DNA of 64,000 bases, from assembly GCA_030827125.1 (NCBI GenBank), contig JAURFD010000012.1, positions 17,463 to 81,462 on the forward strand. The letters are read 5' to 3'. This document shows positions 9,399 to 21,347 of the stretch, piece after piece. A program made the translations under genes and the position numbers. This DNA comes from Candidatus Nanopelagicales bacterium (GTDB lineage Bacteria > Actinomycetota > Actinomycetes > S36-B12). The first letter of the stretch is position 1. Each line of letters begins with the position of its first letter. The notes under the pieces were generated by a model. That model did not search any database, had not been told where the DNA came from, and worked only from the letters and a program-made list of their open reading frames with translations.

Positions 9399-12300
9399 AT
9401 GTCTGTTTCACTCCCTCGCTTCTCGGCGCTGCCGACGGCCCAGGGGCTCTATGACCCCAGCCTCGAGCACGACGCCTGCGGTGTGGCCTTCGTCGCCACG
9501 CTCACTGGCATCCCGACGCACGCGATCGTTGAGCAGGCGATGACCGCGCTGGAGAACCTCGACCACCGCGGTGCCTCGGGAGCCGAGCCTGACTCAGGCG
9601 ACGGCGCGGGAATCCTCGTCCAGATTCCGGACCGCTTCTTCCGCAAGGTCACCAACCTTGAGTTGCCCCCGCGGGGCTACTACGCCGTCGGCACGGCGTT
9701 CCTGCCCGACGACGACGCCGGTGAGGCAGCGACCATGGCCCAGATCGAGGCGATTGCGGCGCAGGAGGGACTGGTGGTGCTCGGCTGGCGCACGGTCCCG
9801 ACCGACCCCAGCGGGCTGGGCCGTACCGCCCGCGGTGTCATGCCGCGCTTCCGCCAACTCTTCGTCGCCGGTGTGGGCGCCTCGGGCCTGGACTTGGAGC
9901 GCTTGGCCTTCGTGTTGCGCAAGCGCGCCGAGCACGAGACGGACGTGTACTTCCCCTCCCTGTCCGGTCGCACGTTGGTTTACAAGGGCATGCTCACGAC
10001 GGGTCAGCTCGGGGAGTTCTATCCGGACCTCGCGGATCCTGACGTCGAGTCGGCGCTCGCACTCGTGCACTCCCGCTTCTCCACCAATACGTTCCCGTCG
10101 TGGCCGTTGGCGCATCCCTACCGACTCATCGCGCACAACGGCGAGATCAACACGGTCAAGGGCAATCGCAATTGGATGCGGGCGCGTGAAGCGCTGCTCG
10201 AGTCCAGCCTCATCCCCGGTGACTTCGAGCGTCTCTTCCCGATCTGCACCCCGGGTGGCTCGGACTCGGCCAGCTTCGATGAGGTTCTCGAACTGCTGCA
10301 CCTCGGCGGGCGCAGCCTTCCGCACGCCGTCCTCATGATGATTCCGGAGGCCTGGGAGAACGACCTCGACATGGATCCCGCGCGGCGGGCGTTCTACGAG
10401 TACCACTCCACGCTGATGGAAGCCTGGGATGGCCCGGCCAACGTGTCCTTCACCGACGGCACAGTCATCGGCGCAGTCCTAGATCGCAACGGATTGCGTC
10501 CGGGCCGCTTTTGGGTGACGGAGGAGGGTCTGGTCGTCCTCGCTTCTGAGGCCGGCGTGCTCGAGCTCGATCCGGCGACCATCGTGCGCAAGGGCCGACT
10601 CCAGCCCGGGCACATGTTCCTCGTCGACACCGCGGCCGGCTGCATCGTCGAGGACGACGAGATCAAGTCCGAACTCGCCGCGGCCGCACCCTATGCCGAC
10701 TGGCTTCACGGTGGTCTGGTCCACATCGACACGCTGCCCGAACGCGAGCACATCGTGCACACCGCGGCCTCGGTCGCGCGTCGCCAGCAGATGTTCGGCT
10801 ACACGGAGGAGGAACTGCGGATCATCCTGTCGCCGATGGCGATCCACGGTGCCGAGCCGATTGGGTCCATGGGGACGGATACGCCGATCGCGACATTGTC
10901 GAACCGCCCCCGATTGCTCTTCGACTACTTCACGCAGGCGTTCGCGCAGGTGACGAACCCACCACTCGACGCCATCCGCGAGGAAATCGTCACGTCCCTA
11001 TCGACGATCACCGGACCCGAGTGCAACCTCCTCGATGCCACGCCGTCTCACGCGCGCCAGGTCGTCCTGCCGTTCCCGATCATCGACAACGACGAACTCG
11101 CCAAGCTCTTGCACATCAACTCTGACGGCGACTTCCCCGGATTCGCTGCAGCCAAGATCATGGGCTTGTACGACGTCGATGGGGGAGCAGCGGCCCTGGA
11201 GGCTCGCCTCGAGGAGATCTTCGCTGAGATCGACGCAATGATCGAGGCGGGCACCCGTTTCGTGGTGCTGTCCGATCGTGACGCCACGACGGACCTGGCC
11301 CCGATTCCCTCCCTCCTGCTGTGCGCAGCCGTGCACCACCACCTGGTGCGGCAAAAGACACGCACCCAGGTGGGTCTCATCGTGGAGGCCGGCGACGTGC
11401 GCGAGGTGCACCACGCCGCCCTCCTCATCGGCTACGGCGCCGCCGCCATCAACCCCTATCTCGCCATGGAGTCGGTCGAAGATCTCGTCTACCGCGGCAT
11501 CATCACCGATGTTTCCGCCGAGAAAGCGGTGCGCAACCTGGTCAAGGCACTCGGCAAGGGTGTCTTGAAGGTGATGTCCAAGATGGGCGTCTCGACGGTC
11601 GGCTCCTACCGCGGCGCCCAGATCTTCGAGGCGATCGGCCTGTCGCATGAACTCGTCGAGCGCTACTTCACCGGCACCGTGAGCCGCCTGGGCGGCATCG
11701 GTCTGGATGTCATCCACGAGGAGGTCCTGGCCCGTCACGACGTGGCGTACCCGCCGTCCGGCGTCGCGCCGGCCCATCGCACGCTCGAAGTCGGTGGCGA
11801 ATACCAGTGGCGGCGCGAGGGCGAGCAGCATCTGTTCGATCCCGAGACGGTCTTCCGGCTCCAGCATGCGACCCGGGAGAAGCGCTACGACATCTTCCGC
11901 CAGTACACCGATCGCGTCGATGATCAGACCCGCCGCCTCATGACGTTGCGTGGACTTTTCGGCCTACGGGAGGGTGTGCGCCCGCCCGTCCCCCTCGACG
12001 AGGTCGAGCCGGTCAGCGACATCGTCAAGCGCTTCTCCACCGGCGCTATGTCCTATGGCTCGATTTCGGCCGAGGCACACGAGACTCTCGCGATCGCGAT
12101 GAACCGCATCGGTGGCAAGTCCAACACCGGCGAGGGCGGTGAGGATCCCGAACGCTTCCTGGTCATGTCGAACGGCGACTCGAAGCGATCGGCGATCAAG
12201 CAGGTGGCGTCCGGCCGCTTCGGTGTGACGAGCGAATACCTGGTCAACAGCGACGACATCCAGATCAAGATGGCCCAGGGTGCCAAGCCCGGTGAGGGTG

Positions 12301-13928
12301 GTCAACTACCCGGTCACAAGGTCTATCCGTGGGTCGCCAAGACTCGGCACTCCACGCCGGGTGTGGGCCTCATCTCGCCGCCGCCGCACCACGACATCTA
12401 CTCGATCGAGGATCTTGCTCAACTCATCCACGACTTAAAGAACGCCAACCCACAGGCCCGTATCCACGTCAAGCTTGTCGCGGAGGCCGGTGTCGGCACC
12501 GTCGCGGCCGGTGTGGCCAAGGCGCACGCCGACGTCGTGCTCATCTCCGGGCACGACGGTGGCACCGGGGCGTCGCCGCTCACCTCTCTCAAGCACGCCG
12601 GCACGCCCTGGGAGCTGGGTCTGGCGGAGACTCAGCAAACGCTCATGCTCAATGGCCTACGTGACCGGATCGTCGTGCAGACGGACGGGCAGTTGAAAAC
12701 GGGCCGAGACGTCATCATGGCCGCCCTCCTCGGTGCCGAGGAGTTCGGGTTCGCGACAGCCCCCCTGGTCGTCATGGGGTGCGTCATGATGCGCGTGTGT
12801 CACCTCGACACATGCCCAGTCGGCGTGGCGACGCAAAACCCGGAGCTCCGGGCGCGCTTCACCGGCTCCCCGGAGTTCGTCGTGAACTTCTTCGAGTTCA
12901 TCGCCGAGCAGGTGCGGGAGTACCTCGCGATGCTCGGCTTCCGCAGCCTGGACGAGGCGATTGGGCACGCGGAACTCATCGATGCCAGCGCCGCTGTCAA
13001 CCACTGGAAGGCCAGCGGTCTGGACCTGAGCCCGATCGTGCATGTCCCCGCGACCGACTCGCCCCGACGCCGCATGACCGTGCAGGACCACGGACTCGAT
13101 CGGGCTCTGGACCGCGAGCTCATCGAGCTGTGCGCACCGGCTCTCGAGGCGGGCGAACCGATCCGCGCTCGGGTGCCGATCCGCAACGTCAACCGCACGG
13201 TGGGCACGATGCTCGGCTCAGAGGTGACCCGGCGGCACGGCGGCAAGGGACTTCCCGATGGCACCATTGACCTCACCCTGGTGGGCTCGGCCGGGCAGTC
13301 CTTCGGCGCCTTCGTGCCGGCAGGGGTGACCTTGCGGCTCGAGGGTGATGGCAACGACTACGTCGGCAAGGGTCTGTCCGGTGGCCGCATCGTCGTACGC
13401 CCCCACCGGGAGGCGACTTTCGTCGCCGAGGACAACATCATCGCCGGCAACGTGATCGGCTACGGAGCGACGGGCGGCGAGATCTTCATCCGCGGCAAGG
13501 CGGGTGAGCGGTTCGGCGTACGCAACTCCGGCGCCACGATGGTGGTGGAAGGAGTCGGTGACCACGGCTGCGAGTACATGACCGGGGGTCGCGTGCTCGT
13601 CCTTGGGCGTACCGGACGCAACTTTGCGGCGGGGATGAGCGGCGGTATCGCCTACATCCTCGACCTGGCGCCGGAGCGGGTGAACACCGAGATGGTCGAT
13701 CTGGAGCTCCTGGCAGAGGACGACGTCGAGTTCGTTCGGGATGCACTGCGCCGGCACGCCGAGGAGACCGGATCGCCGGTTGCGGCGGCACTGTTGGAGC
13801 AGTGGGATCCGGCGCGCTTCACCAAGGTGATGCCGCGCGACTACCGGCGCGTGCTCCAGGCGGAGCGTCGTGCGATCGAAGAAGGCCTTGACCCGGCCGA
13901 GGCAGTGATGGAGGCGGCTCGTGGCTGA
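9399..13928 (+). CDS. gltB: Glutamate synthase large subunit
   Basis: Makes two glutamates from glutamine and 2-oxoglutarate, with electrons passed from GltD. The 1509 residues show the usual order: a short propeptide ending before Cys27 (HDACGVAF), which becomes the N-terminal nucleophile of the glutaminase domain; a central domain ([13 protein letters not shown]); the FMN synthase domain with [36 protein letters not shown] and the 3Fe-4S cysteines in [13 protein letters not shown]; and a C-terminal beta-helix rich in GG repeats. An upstream extension is open but the ATG at 9399 has GTGGAGG in front and gives the normal N-terminus. It overlaps gltD by 8 nt. Confidence 0.97.
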   Translation: MSVSLPRFSALPTAQGLYDPSLEHDACGVAFVATLTGIPTHAIVEQAMTALENLDHRGASGAEPDSGDGAGILVQIPDRFFRKVTNLELPPRGYYAVGTAFLPDDDAGEAATMAQIEAIAAQEGLVVLGWRTVPTDPSGLGRTARGVMPRFRQLFVAGVGASGLDLERLAFVLRKRAEHETDVYFPSLSGRTLVYKGMLTTGQLGEFYPDLADPDVESALALVHSRFSTNTFPSWPLAHPYRLIAHNGEINTVKGNRNWMRAREALLESSLIPGDFERLFPICTPGGSDSASFDEVLELLHLGGRSLPHAVLMMIPEAWENDLDMDPARRAFYEYHSTLMEAWDGPANVSFTDGTVIGAVLDRNGLRPGRFWVTEEGLVVLASEAGVLELDPATIVRKGRLQPGHMFLVDTAAGCIVEDDEIKSELAAAAPYADWLHGGLVHIDTLPEREHIVHTAASVARRQQMFGYTEEELRIILSPMAIHGAEPIGSMGTDTPIATLSNRPRLLFDYFTQAFAQVTNPPLDAIREEIVTSLSTITGPECNLLDATPSHARQVVLPFPIIDNDELAKLLHINSDGDFPGFAAAKIMGLYDVDGGAAALEARLEEIFAEIDAMIEAGTRFVVLSDRDATTDLAPIPSLLLCAAVHHHLVRQKTRTQVGLIVEAGDVREVHHAALLIGYGAAAINPYLAMESVEDLVYRGIITDVSAEKAVRNLVKALGKGVLKVMSKMGVSTVGSYRGAQIFEAIGLSHELVERYFTGTVSRLGGIGLDVIHEEVLARHDVAYPPSGVAPAHRTLEVGGEYQWRREGEQHLFDPETVFRLQHATREKRYDIFRQYTDRVDDQTRRLMTLRGLFGLREGVRPPVPLDEVEPVSDIVKRFSTGAMSYGSISAEAHETLAIAMNRIGGKSNTGEGGEDPERFLVMSNGDSKRSAIKQVASGRFGVTSEYLVNSDDIQIKMAQGAKPGEGGQLPGHKVYPWVAKTRHSTPGVGLISPPPHHDIYSIEDLAQLIHDLKNANPQARIHVKLVAEAGVGTVAAGVAKAHADVVLISGHDGGTGASPLTSLKHAGTPWELGLAETQQTLMLNGLRDRIVVQTDGQLKTGRDVIMAALLGAEEFGFATAPLVVMGCVMMRVCHLDTCPVGVATQNPELRARFTGSPEFVVNFFEFIAEQVREYLAMLGFRSLDEAIGHAELIDASAAVNHWKASGLDLSPIVHVPATDSPRRRMTVQDHGLDRALDRELIELCAPALEAGEPIRARVPIRNVNRTVGTMLGSEVTRRHGGKGLPDGTIDLTLVGSAGQSFGAFVPAGVTLRLEGDGNDYVGKGLSGGRIVVRPHREATFVAEDNIIAGNVIGYGATGGEIFIRGKAGERFGVRNSGATMVVEGVGDHGCEYMTGGRVLVLGRTGRNFAAGMSGGIAYILDLAPERVNTEMVDLELLAEDDVEFVRDALRRHAEETGSPVAAALLEQWDPARFTKVMPRDYRRVLQAERRAIEEGLDPAEAVMEAARG

Positions 13929-15372
13929 CCCACGTGGATTCTTGAAGGCGGGGCGAGAGCTCCCGGAGCGTCGTCCCGTCGATGTGCGCATCTCGGATTG
14001 GAAAGAGGTCTACGAGGATTTTGCGGCTGCGCGGCTGGGGACTCAGGCCGGTCGGTGCATGGACTGCGGAATTCCCTTCTGCCACAACGGGTGTCCGCTA
14101 GGCAACCTGATCCCGGAGTGGAACGACCTGGTGTGGCGTGATGATTGGCGCGCGGCGTCGGAGCGACTGCACGCCACCAACAACTTCCCTGAGTTCACCG
14201 GTCGACTGTGCCCGGCCCCGTGCGAGACCTCATGTGTGCTCGGCATCAACTCCGATCCGGTCACGATCAAGCAGGTGGAGGTGTCCATCATCGATCGCGC
14301 CTGGGATTCGGGCTGGGTGACCCCGCAGCCGCCCGAGCGGTCCACCGGCAAGGCGGTCGCGGTTATCGGCTCGGGTCCCGCGGGTCTCGCGGCGGCGCAG
14401 CAATTGGCGCGCGCGGGGCATACGGTCGCGGTCTTCGAACGAGCTGATCGCATTGGCGGTCTGCTGCGCTACGGCATCCCCGAGTTCAAGATGGAAAAGG
14501 CGCACCTCGACCGTCGACTGCGCCAAATGGCCCAGGAGGGCGTGAAGTTCCGGCCCGGCGTCGAGGTTGGTGTCGACATCACCGGATCCGATCTGCGCAA
14601 GCGATACGACGCGGTCGTCCTCGCCATCGGTGCGACGCGGTGGCGCGACCTGCCGGTGCCGGGACGTGAGCTCAACGGGGTCCATCAGGCGATGGAGTAC
14701 CTGCCGGGCGCGAACCGTGTCCAGGAGGGCGACTTCGATGAGGCGCCTATCGATGCAGCGGGCAAGCACGTCGTCATCATCGGCGGCGGCGACACCGGCG
14801 CGGACTGCCTCGGCACGGCCATTCGACAGGGAGCGGCCTCCGTGACGCAGTTGGAGATCATGCCGACGCCTCCACAGGCACGCCCGTCCGCCCAGCCGTG
14901 GCCGACGTACCCGATGGTGTTCCGCGTCTCCAGCGCCCATGAAGAGGGCGGTGATCGGATGTTTGCCGTGTCGACCGAATGCTTCCTCGGCGACGACGGC
15001 CGGGTAACGGCCCTTCGGCTGAGCGATGTCGAGTTCGTCGATGGCCGGTTCGTGCCCGTCGAGGGCACCTCCCGGGATATCCCCGCCGACCTGGTCTTCT
15101 TGGCCATGGGCTTCACCGGTCCGGAGCCCGAGGGGCTGGTGGCCGATCTCGGTCTGGCGGTCAACGAGCGCGGCTCGATCGTGCGCGATGACGACTACGC
15201 GACCTCCCTCCAGGGAGTGTTCGTGGCCGGGGACGCCGGACGTGGTCAGTCCCTCATCGTCTGGGCGATTGCCGAGGGCCGTGCGGCGGCAGCGGCGGTC
15301 GATCGGTACCTCACCGGCGACACGAATTTGCCATCCCCTATCCCTGCCTCCGCGCGACCCCTTACCGTGTAA
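13921..15372 (+). CDS. gltD: Glutamate synthase small subunit
   Basis: NADPH-dependent FAD/4Fe-4S subunit that feeds electrons to GltB. The 483 residues start with the cysteine-rich ferredoxin-like part ([17 protein letters not shown] and [13 protein letters not shown]), followed by an FAD-binding Rossmann motif ([19 protein letters not shown]), the [15 protein letters not shown] loop, an NADPH-binding motif ([14 protein letters not shown]), and [19 protein letters not shown] near the end. The start GTG at 13921 lies within the 3' end of gltB, indicating coupled synthesis of the two subunits. Confidence 0.97.
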   Translation: MADPRGFLKAGRELPERRPVDVRISDWKEVYEDFAAARLGTQAGRCMDCGIPFCHNGCPLGNLIPEWNDLVWRDDWRAASERLHATNNFPEFTGRLCPAPCETSCVLGINSDPVTIKQVEVSIIDRAWDSGWVTPQPPERSTGKAVAVIGSGPAGLAAAQQLARAGHTVAVFERADRIGGLLRYGIPEFKMEKAHLDRRLRQMAQEGVKFRPGVEVGVDITGSDLRKRYDAVVLAIGATRWRDLPVPGRELNGVHQAMEYLPGANRVQEGDFDEAPIDAAGKHVVIIGGGDTGADCLGTAIRQGAASVTQLEIMPTPPQARPSAQPWPTYPMVFRVSSAHEEGGDRMFAVSTECFLGDDGRVTALRLSDVEFVDGRFVPVEGTSRDIPADLVFLAMGFTGPEPEGLVADLGLAVNERGSIVRDDDYATSLQGVFVAGDAGRGQSLIVWAIAEGRAAAAAVDRYLTGDTNLPSPIPASARPLTV

Positions 15373-15404
15373 CCGGTTTCGTAACCCCCGGACGGAAGGC
15401 GGAC

Positions 15405-16838
15405 ATGCGTCGCGCAAAGATCGTGGCCACCCTGGGGCCGGCAACGGCCTCGTACGAGAGCATCTTGGAGTTGGTGCAGTCGGGCATGGATGTGGCCCGA
15501 CTCAACCTGAGCCACGGCAGTTACGAGGACCACACCCGGTCCTACGAGCGGATCCGGCGGGCCAGCGATGAGACCGGGCGCGGCGTAGGCATCCTCGTCG
15601 ACCTGCAGGGACCCAAGATTCGGCTCGGCACCTTCGATGCCGGACCGGTGCTGCTCGAGGCGGGTGCGACCTTCACGATCACGACCGAGGACGTGCCCGG
15701 TGACGCCGAGATCGCGTCGACCACGTACGCCGGCCTGCCCGGCGACGTGCGGTCCGGCGACATGATCCTCATCGACGACGGCCGCGTGGCCTTGGAAGCG
15801 GTGTCGGTCGAGGGCCCTCGGGTCGTCACTCGCGTCGTCGAGGGCGGACGCATCTCGGACAACAAGGGCATCAATCTGCCCGGTGTCGCGGTGAGCGTGC
15901 CCGCGATGTCGGAGAAGGACATCGACGACCTGCGCTGGGCTCTGCGTACCGGCGCAGACCTCATCGCCCTGTCATTCGTCCGTTCAGCCGACGACATCGT
16001 CGACGTCCACCGCATCATGGATGAGGAGGGCGTTCGTCTGCCGGTGCTCGCCAAGGTCGAGAAGCCGCAGGCGGTGGATAACATCGACGGCATCATCGCG
16101 GCCTTCGACGGCATCATGGTGGCCCGCGGCGACCTTGGCGTCGAACTTCCCCTGGAGATGGTGCCCCTCACTCAAAAGCGCGCCATCGAGAAGTGCAGAG
16201 CTGCCGCGAAGCCGGTCATCGTGGCGACCCAGATGCTGGACTCGATGATTACCGCGACGCGCCCGACACGGGCGGAGGCCAGCGACGTGGCGAATGCGGT
16301 GCTCGACGGAGCCGATGCCGTCATGCTCTCCGGAGAGACGAGCGTGGGCAAGCATCCGTCGTTGGTCGTCGAAACGATGAGTCGCATCATCATGCACATC
16401 GAGGACCACGCACTGGATCGGATGCCGGCGCCGGAAAACGACAAGCCTGGCTCCACGGCACGGGCCTTGACCGAGGCGGCGGTCAACGTCGCCCGATCCG
16501 TGGGTGCGGCCAGTCTGATCCCGTTCACCGAAACCGGATCGAGCGCGCGAATGATCTCGCGCTGGCGTCCGGCGACGCCGATCCTCGCCTTCACGCCCAA
16601 CCCACGCACCCGAAGCCAATTGGCGCTCGTGTGGGGAGTGGAGACCTTCCTGGTGTCACCGGTCGTGCACACCGACGACATGGTTGTGCAGGTGGACAAG
16701 GCGCTACTCGACATCGGGCGGGTCACCTACGGGGAGCGTGTGGTCATCGTGGCCGGCGTCCCTCCGGGGATTCCCGGGACGACCAACGGCATGCGCGTGC
16801 ACCTCATCGGCAGTGGGGGACGCGGCGGCGGCGTCTAG
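15405..16838 (+). CDS. pyk: Pyruvate kinase
   Basis: Last step of glycolysis: phosphoenolpyruvate plus ADP to pyruvate plus ATP. The 477 residues begin MRRAKIVATLGPA; the active-site region includes LNLSHGSY, DLQGPKIRLG, LAKVEKPQAVDN, the MVARGDLGVELPLE signature, VIVATQMLDSMI and DAVMLSGETSVGKHP. The C-terminal domain is normal, with no extra PEP-utiliser domain. GGAAGGCGGAC stands before the ATG. It directly follows gltD (32 nt gap), a common actinobacterial neighbourhood. Confidence 0.97.
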   Translation: MRRAKIVATLGPATASYESILELVQSGMDVARLNLSHGSYEDHTRSYERIRRASDETGRGVGILVDLQGPKIRLGTFDAGPVLLEAGATFTITTEDVPGDAEIASTTYAGLPGDVRSGDMILIDDGRVALEAVSVEGPRVVTRVVEGGRISDNKGINLPGVAVSVPAMSEKDIDDLRWALRTGADLIALSFVRSADDIVDVHRIMDEEGVRLPVLAKVEKPQAVDNIDGIIAAFDGIMVARGDLGVELPLEMVPLTQKRAIEKCRAAAKPVIVATQMLDSMITATRPTRAEASDVANAVLDGADAVMLSGETSVGKHPSLVVETMSRIIMHIEDHALDRMPAPENDKPGSTARALTEAAVNVARSVGAASLIPFTETGSSARMISRWRPATPILAFTPNPRTRSQLALVWGVETFLVSPVVHTDDMVVQVDKALLDIGRVTYGERVVIVAGVPPGIPGTTNGMRVHLIGSGGRGGGV

Positions 16839-16888
16839 GCCCGTCCGGCACGTCTTCCAGCTCGAATCGGGTAGGGTCAATCTCGGCA

Positions 16889-16923
16889 TCCTTTAACGAC
16901 CCGTCCGGCGAGGCGGGGAAGGG
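16889..16923 (+). ncRNA. PyrR-binding RNA motif in the pyr leader
   Basis: The leader contains TCCTTTAACGACC, then GTCCGGCGAGGCGGGGAAGG, which matches the known PyrR-binding loop: a stem built from the CCTTT.../...GGAAGGG ends with a terminal GTCC...GAGGC element. It ends 9 nt before the pyrR ATG. In Bacillus, PyrR with UMP binds such loops and causes attenuation. Here the motif includes or abuts the ribosome-binding site (GGAAGGGAG), so block of translation is the more likely mechanism. Confidence 0.75.
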
Positions 16924-16932
16924 AGTCCGTCC

Positions 16933-17469
16933 ATGGTGCCTGCCAGCGCACGTGTGCTCGACGCAGCGGATATCGCCCGCAGCGTGAGTCGTCTATCCCA
17001 CGAGATCCTCGAACGCTCGCACGGTTCGCGTGATCTTGTCCTCCTCGGTATCCAGACCCGCGGCGTGCCGCTGGCCCACCGCATCGCCGGTCGGATGGCC
17101 GAGATCGAATCCACCACTGTCCCGTGTGGTGCCCTCGACATCACCATGTATCGCGACGATTTACGACTGCGGGGTGCCCGCCCCCTGGACGTCACCGAAC
17201 TGCCGGAGGGCGGGGTCGACGATCGTGTCGTGGTCCTTGTCGACGATGTCCTCTATTCCGGACGCACCATCCGGGCGGCGCTGGATGCGATCAGCGATCT
17301 GGGTCGCCCGCGCGCGGTCCAACTCGCGGTCCTCGTCGACCGTGGGCACCGCGAACTGCCGATCCGCGCGGATTATGTCGGCAAAAACATCCCCACCTCC
17401 CGCGAGCAAGCGGTGCGGGTGCGGCTTGCCGAGGTCGACGGCATCGACGAAGTGGTGGTCGAGGGATGA
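16933..17469 (+). CDS. pyrR: PyrR bifunctional regulator / uracil phosphoribosyltransferase
   Basis: RNA-binding regulator of the pyrimidine operon with side activity as uracil phosphoribosyltransferase. The 178 residues contain the PRPP loop [21 protein letters not shown], the [10 protein letters not shown] loop, DITMYRDD and the C-terminal VGKNIPTS. The likely binding motif for its own product lies directly upstream in the leader RNA, so the operon is probably repressed when UMP is high. The 3' end overlaps pyrB as ATGA. Confidence 0.96.
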   Translation: MVPASARVLDAADIARSVSRLSHEILERSHGSRDLVLLGIQTRGVPLAHRIAGRMAEIESTTVPCGALDITMYRDDLRLRGARPLDVTELPEGGVDDRVVVLVDDVLYSGRTIRAALDAISDLGRPRAVQLAVLVDRGHRELPIRADYVGKNIPTSREQAVRVRLAEVDGIDEVVVEG

Positions 17470-18422
17470 TCCGCCACCTGCTCAGCGCGGGGGACCTGGA
17501 CCGCGACGAGGCCATCGCGATCTTGGACACGGCGGGCGAACTGGCTCGTGCGACCGGGCGGTCGGTGAAGAAGTTGCCCACGCTTCGGGGCCGGACCGTC
17601 GTCAACCTCTTCTACGAGGACTCCACCCGCACTCGTATCTCCTTCGAGGCGGCCGCCAAGCGACTGTCCGCGGACGTCATCACCTTCAGTGCCAAGGGTT
17701 CAAGCGTGTCCAAGGGGGAGAGCCTCAAGGACACCGCGCTGACACTGGAGGCCATGGGCGCCGATGCCGTCGTCGTGCGCCACTCCGCATCGGGTGCGGC
17801 TCATCGGCTCGCGATGTCGGGATGGACAGACTGCGTCGTCGTCAACGCCGGTGACGGCACCCACGAACACCCCACCCAGGCACTTCTCGACGCGTACACC
17901 CTGCGCCATCACCTCAGCGACGGGGCGGGGGATCTTCAGGGGCGACGCGTCGTCATCGTGGGAGACATCCTGCACAGCCGCGTCGCTCGCTCCAACGTGC
18001 TGCTGCTCGAGACGCTCGGTGCCGAGGTCACGGTGGTCGGACCGCCGACCCTGCTCCCGGTCGGGGTGGAGGGTTGGCCCTGCTCGGTCTCCTACGACCT
18101 CGATAACGCACTCACCGGGGCCGATGCGGTCATGATGTTGCGCGTTCAGAACGAGCGGATGAACGCCGCCTACTTCCCCTCCGCGCGTGAATACTCGCGG
18201 CGCTACGGCCTCGATCGACATCGCGCTGAACTCCTCGCACCCGACGGCATTGTCCTGCACCCCGGACCGATGAACCGGGGGATGGAGATCACGGCGGAGG
18301 TGGCCGATGGTCCACGCTCGGTCGTGGTGGAGCAGGTGACGAACGGCGTCCACGTGCGCATGGCGGTGCTCTACCGCCTCATGGGTGCACTTCCCGAACT
18401 CGAGTCGGAGGCTGGGTCATGA
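17466..18422 (+). CDS. pyrB: Aspartate carbamoyltransferase catalytic subunit
   Basis: Forms N-carbamoyl-L-aspartate from carbamoyl phosphate and aspartate. A 318-residue protein with the carbamoyl-phosphate signature [38 protein letters not shown] and [11 protein letters not shown]. The frame is open upstream into pyrR, but the ATG at 17466 overlaps the pyrR stop and yields the normal start MIRHLLS. The sequence is ATCase rather than ornithine carbamoyltransferase (the 80s loop SSVSKGES and the HPGPMNRG end fit). No pyrI regulatory chain is present. Confidence 0.96.
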   Translation: MIRHLLSAGDLDRDEAIAILDTAGELARATGRSVKKLPTLRGRTVVNLFYEDSTRTRISFEAAAKRLSADVITFSAKGSSVSKGESLKDTALTLEAMGADAVVVRHSASGAAHRLAMSGWTDCVVVNAGDGTHEHPTQALLDAYTLRHHLSDGAGDLQGRRVVIVGDILHSRVARSNVLLLETLGAEVTVVGPPTLLPVGVEGWPCSVSYDLDNALTGADAVMMLRVQNERMNAAYFPSAREYSRRYGLDRHRAELLAPDGIVLHPGPMNRGMEITAEVADGPRSVVVEQVTNGVHVRMAVLYRLMGALPELESEAGS

Positions 18423-19705
18423 GCATGGTCATTCGCGAGGTCGCGCCGTACGGCGAGGAGGCCGTCGACATGACCATCGACGACGGACGGATCGCCCGCA
18501 TCGATCCGGCAGGATCGGCGCCCGCGGGGGAGCGGGAGATTGACGCGTCCGGTCTCATCGTGCTGCCGGGGTTGGTGGACCTCCACACCCATCTGCGCGA
18601 ACCCGGTCGCGAGGATGCCGAGACGATCGAATCCGGCACGGCGGCGGCGGCCCTCGGGGGGTTCACCGCCGTCCACGCGATGGCCAACACCCAGCCGGTC
18701 GCAGACACCGCGGGCGTGGTCGAGCAGGTGTGGCGTCGTGGTCAGGAGGCGGGCTACTGCGATGTGCATCCCGTGGGTGCCGTCACCGTGGGACTCGCTG
18801 GTGAGCGGCTTGCCGAGTTGGGTGCCATGGCTGATTCAGCGGCCCGCGTTCGCGTGTTCAGCGACGATGGCATCTGCGTGAGCGACGCCGTCCTTATGCG
18901 CCGCGCCCTGGAGTACGTCAAGGCCTTCGACGGAGTCATCGCCCAGCACGCGCAAGAGCCGCGACTGACCGAAGGCGCGCAAATGAACGAGGGCGAACTC
19001 TCGGGCGTCCTCGGCTTGCGTGGCTGGCCACCGGTTGCCGAGGAGGCGATCATCGCGCGGGATGTGTTGCTCGCCGAGCATGTGGGCTCCCGTGTGCACA
19101 TCTGCCACCTGAGCACGCGGGGCTCGGTGGACATCATCCGCTGGGCGAAGCAACGTGGCATCGATGTCACGGCGGAGGTGACACCGCACCACTTGATTCT
19201 CACCGAGGAACTCGCGACGACGTACGACCCGCGGTACAAGGTCAACCCACCCTTGCGCACCGCGGATGATGTGGCAGCGGTGCGTGAGGGTCTCGCCGAC
19301 GGCACGATTGACATCGTCGCGACCGACCATGCCCCCCATGCCCACGAGGACAAGGACTGTGAATGGGGTGCGGGCGCCTTCGGGATGCTCGGCCTGCAGA
19401 CGGCACTCAGCGTTGTCATCGAGACGATGGTGGAGACTGGTCGCCTGTCCTGGCGCGAGGTGGCCGACCGTATGTCGACCGCTCCCGCGATCATTGGCCG
19501 CGTGGAATCGCAGGGGCGCCCCCTGGAGGTGGGCGAGCCGGCCAACCTGGTGCTTGTCGATCCGCGGGCGCGGTGGCATGTCAACGCGGATGCCTTGGCC
19601 TCCCGCAGTCGCAATACCCCCTTCGAGGGTCGCGAGATGTCGGGCCGAGTCGTCGCCACCTTCCTTCGCGGTCGTCCCACCGTGTTGGAGGGCCGGCTCG
19701 CATGA
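18419..19705 (+). CDS. pyrC: Dihydroorotase
   Basis: Cyclises carbamoyl aspartate to dihydroorotate. A 428-residue type I amidohydrolase with the metal-binding [10 protein letters not shown] motif, [52 protein letters not shown] and the catalytic Asp in [11 protein letters not shown] at 18419 overlaps the pyrB stop and the 3' end overlaps the next gene by 4 nt, so it is an internal gene of a tightly coupled operon. Confidence 0.96.
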   Translation: MSMVIREVAPYGEEAVDMTIDDGRIARIDPAGSAPAGEREIDASGLIVLPGLVDLHTHLREPGREDAETIESGTAAAALGGFTAVHAMANTQPVADTAGVVEQVWRRGQEAGYCDVHPVGAVTVGLAGERLAELGAMADSAARVRVFSDDGICVSDAVLMRRALEYVKAFDGVIAQHAQEPRLTEGAQMNEGELSGVLGLRGWPPVAEEAIIARDVLLAEHVGSRVHICHLSTRGSVDIIRWAKQRGIDVTAEVTPHHLILTEELATTYDPRYKVNPPLRTADDVAAVREGLADGTIDIVATDHAPHAHEDKDCEWGAGAFGMLGLQTALSVVIETMVETGRLSWREVADRMSTAPAIIGRVESQGRPLEVGEPANLVLVDPRARWHVNADALASRSRNTPFEGREMSGRVVATFLRGRPTVLEGRLA

Positions 19706-20217
19706 GCGATGTCCTCGTCCGAACGCTGTGGGTGCTCGTCGTTATTGCCGCTATCGCGGCCACGCTCTGGGCGATGCGGCGCGGTTGGATTCATCGCCAG
19801 CAGCGCCAGGCCGACGTGGCGGCCCCTCAGGACCTGCCGACCGATCTCGGGGCTATTCATCTAGGCCCGGTGACCGGTCGATTCGTCGGCTCGGTCAACG
19901 CCGGTGACTGGCTCGATCGCATCGCGGTGCACGATCTCGGCGTGCGCAGCCCTGCGCGATGTGAGGTCACCGATGCCGGCCTGGTGTTCTGGCGCGATGG
20001 TGCGTGCGACGTATTCATCCCGCGCGCCGACATCCGCGGTGTTCGGGCGGACCGGGGTATCGCCGGGCGGGTCCAGGAGCGAGGTGGGGTGCTCGTCGTC
20101 ACGTGGGACCTAGGTGGCAGGCTGATCGACAGCGGGTTCCGAGCGGATGTGGGTGACGATCAAGAAGCCCTGGTCGCCGCGGTCGAATCTGTCATTGCCG
20201 AAGAATGGACCTCATGA
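19702..20217 (+). CDS. PH-like domain membrane protein of the pyr operon
   Basis: A 171-residue protein with one N-terminal membrane segment (about 4-22, [20 protein letters not shown]), a basic stretch after it ([11 protein letters not shown]), and a soluble beta-rich domain that resembles the bacterial PH-like domain found in proteins at this position in other actinobacteria. A membrane protein gene lies between pyrC and carA in Mycobacterium too. Function is unknown. It overlaps pyrC and carA by 4 nt each. The domain label rests on context and secondary-structure impression. Confidence 0.7.
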   Translation: MSDVLVRTLWVLVVIAAIAATLWAMRRGWIHRQQRQADVAAPQDLPTDLGAIHLGPVTGRFVGSVNAGDWLDRIAVHDLGVRSPARCEVTDAGLVFWRDGACDVFIPRADIRGVRADRGIAGRVQERGGVLVVTWDLGGRLIDSGFRADVGDDQEALVAAVESVIAEEWTS

Positions 20218-21347
20218 GCGCGCGCATGTCCGGTGAACCGGCAGTCCTGATCCTCGAGGATGGCCGAAGCTTTCGCGGGCGCTCCTTCGGCGCGGTGGGC
20301 ACGACGGTCGGTGAAGCGGTCTTCAACACGGGCATGACGGGCTACCAGGAGACGCTGACCGACCCGTCCTATCAGGGTCAGGTCGTCGTCATGACGGCTC
20401 CGCATGTTGGCAATACCGGCATGAACGACGAGGACCCCGAATCGCGACAGATCTGGGTGGCTGGCTACGTCGTACGCGACCCATCCCCGATCGCCTCGAA
20501 CTGGCGCTCGCGCGGCTCACTCGACGAGGCGCTCGTCACCGCCGGAGTTGTCGGCATCCGCGACATCGACACGCGCGCCCTGACGCGCCACCTGCGTGAT
20601 CGCGGTGCGATGCGCGTGGGCATCTTCAGCGGTGAGGCGGCCACGACCGACACTGACGAACTTCTCGCCCGGGTGCGTCGCGCACCCGAAATGGCCGGAT
20701 GCAGTCTCACCGACGACGTCACCACCGATGAGCCCTACGTTGTCCCCGCGCTCGGGGAAGAGCGCTACGTCGTGGCGGCGGTAGATCTGGGGATCAAGTC
20801 GATGACGCCGCATCGCATGGCTGAGCGCGGCATGACCGTGCACGTGGTCCCCGCCGACATTGACACCGACACCCTGCTCGAACTCGGTCGTGACGGCATC
20901 TTCTTGTCGAACGGCCCTGGGGATCCCGCCACGGCTGATCACGCGGTCGCGTTGGTCCAAGCCGCCCTCGCCGCGCGTCGTCCCCTCTTCGGCATCTGCT
21001 TCGGCCACCAGATGCTCGGCCGCGCACTTGGCTTCGGCACCTACAAGCTCCGCTTCGGCCACCGCGGGGTGAACCAGCCGGTCCAGGACCTGCGCACCGG
21101 CCGCGTCGCGATCACCGCGCACAATCACGGTTTCGCCGTCGACGCTGCGGTGGGAGAGGAACTCTCCACCCCGTTCGGGCGCGTGGAGGTGAGCCATGTG
21201 TGCCTCAACGACAACGTGGTCGAGGGCCTGCGCTGCCTTGATGTTCCGGCCTTCAGTGTGCAGTACCACCCTGAGGCGGCGGCGGGTCCGCACGATGCTG
21301 CTGACCTTTTTGACGAATTCGCCGCCCTCATGGATGGAGCCCGCTGA
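20214..21347 (+). CDS. carA: Carbamoyl phosphate synthase small subunit
   Basis: Glutaminase chain that supplies ammonia to CarB. The 377 residues have the CarA N-terminal domain ([31 protein letters not shown]) and a class I glutamine amidotransferase domain with FLSNGPGDP, the catalytic Cys in [10 protein letters not shown], and the catalytic His/Glu in [15 protein letters not shown] chose the ATG at 20214, which overlaps the preceding stop as ATGA; ATGs at 20205 and 20226 are also in frame. TGA and the carB ATG share one base. Confidence 0.95.
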   Translation: MSARMSGEPAVLILEDGRSFRGRSFGAVGTTVGEAVFNTGMTGYQETLTDPSYQGQVVVMTAPHVGNTGMNDEDPESRQIWVAGYVVRDPSPIASNWRSRGSLDEALVTAGVVGIRDIDTRALTRHLRDRGAMRVGIFSGEAATTDTDELLARVRRAPEMAGCSLTDDVTTDEPYVVPALGEERYVVAAVDLGIKSMTPHRMAERGMTVHVVPADIDTDTLLELGRDGIFLSNGPGDPATADHAVALVQAALAARRPLFGICFGHQMLGRALGFGTYKLRFGHRGVNQPVQDLRTGRVAITAHNHGFAVDAAVGEELSTPFGRVEVSHVCLNDNVVEGLRCLDVPAFSVQYHPEAAAGPHDAADLFDEFAALMDGAR

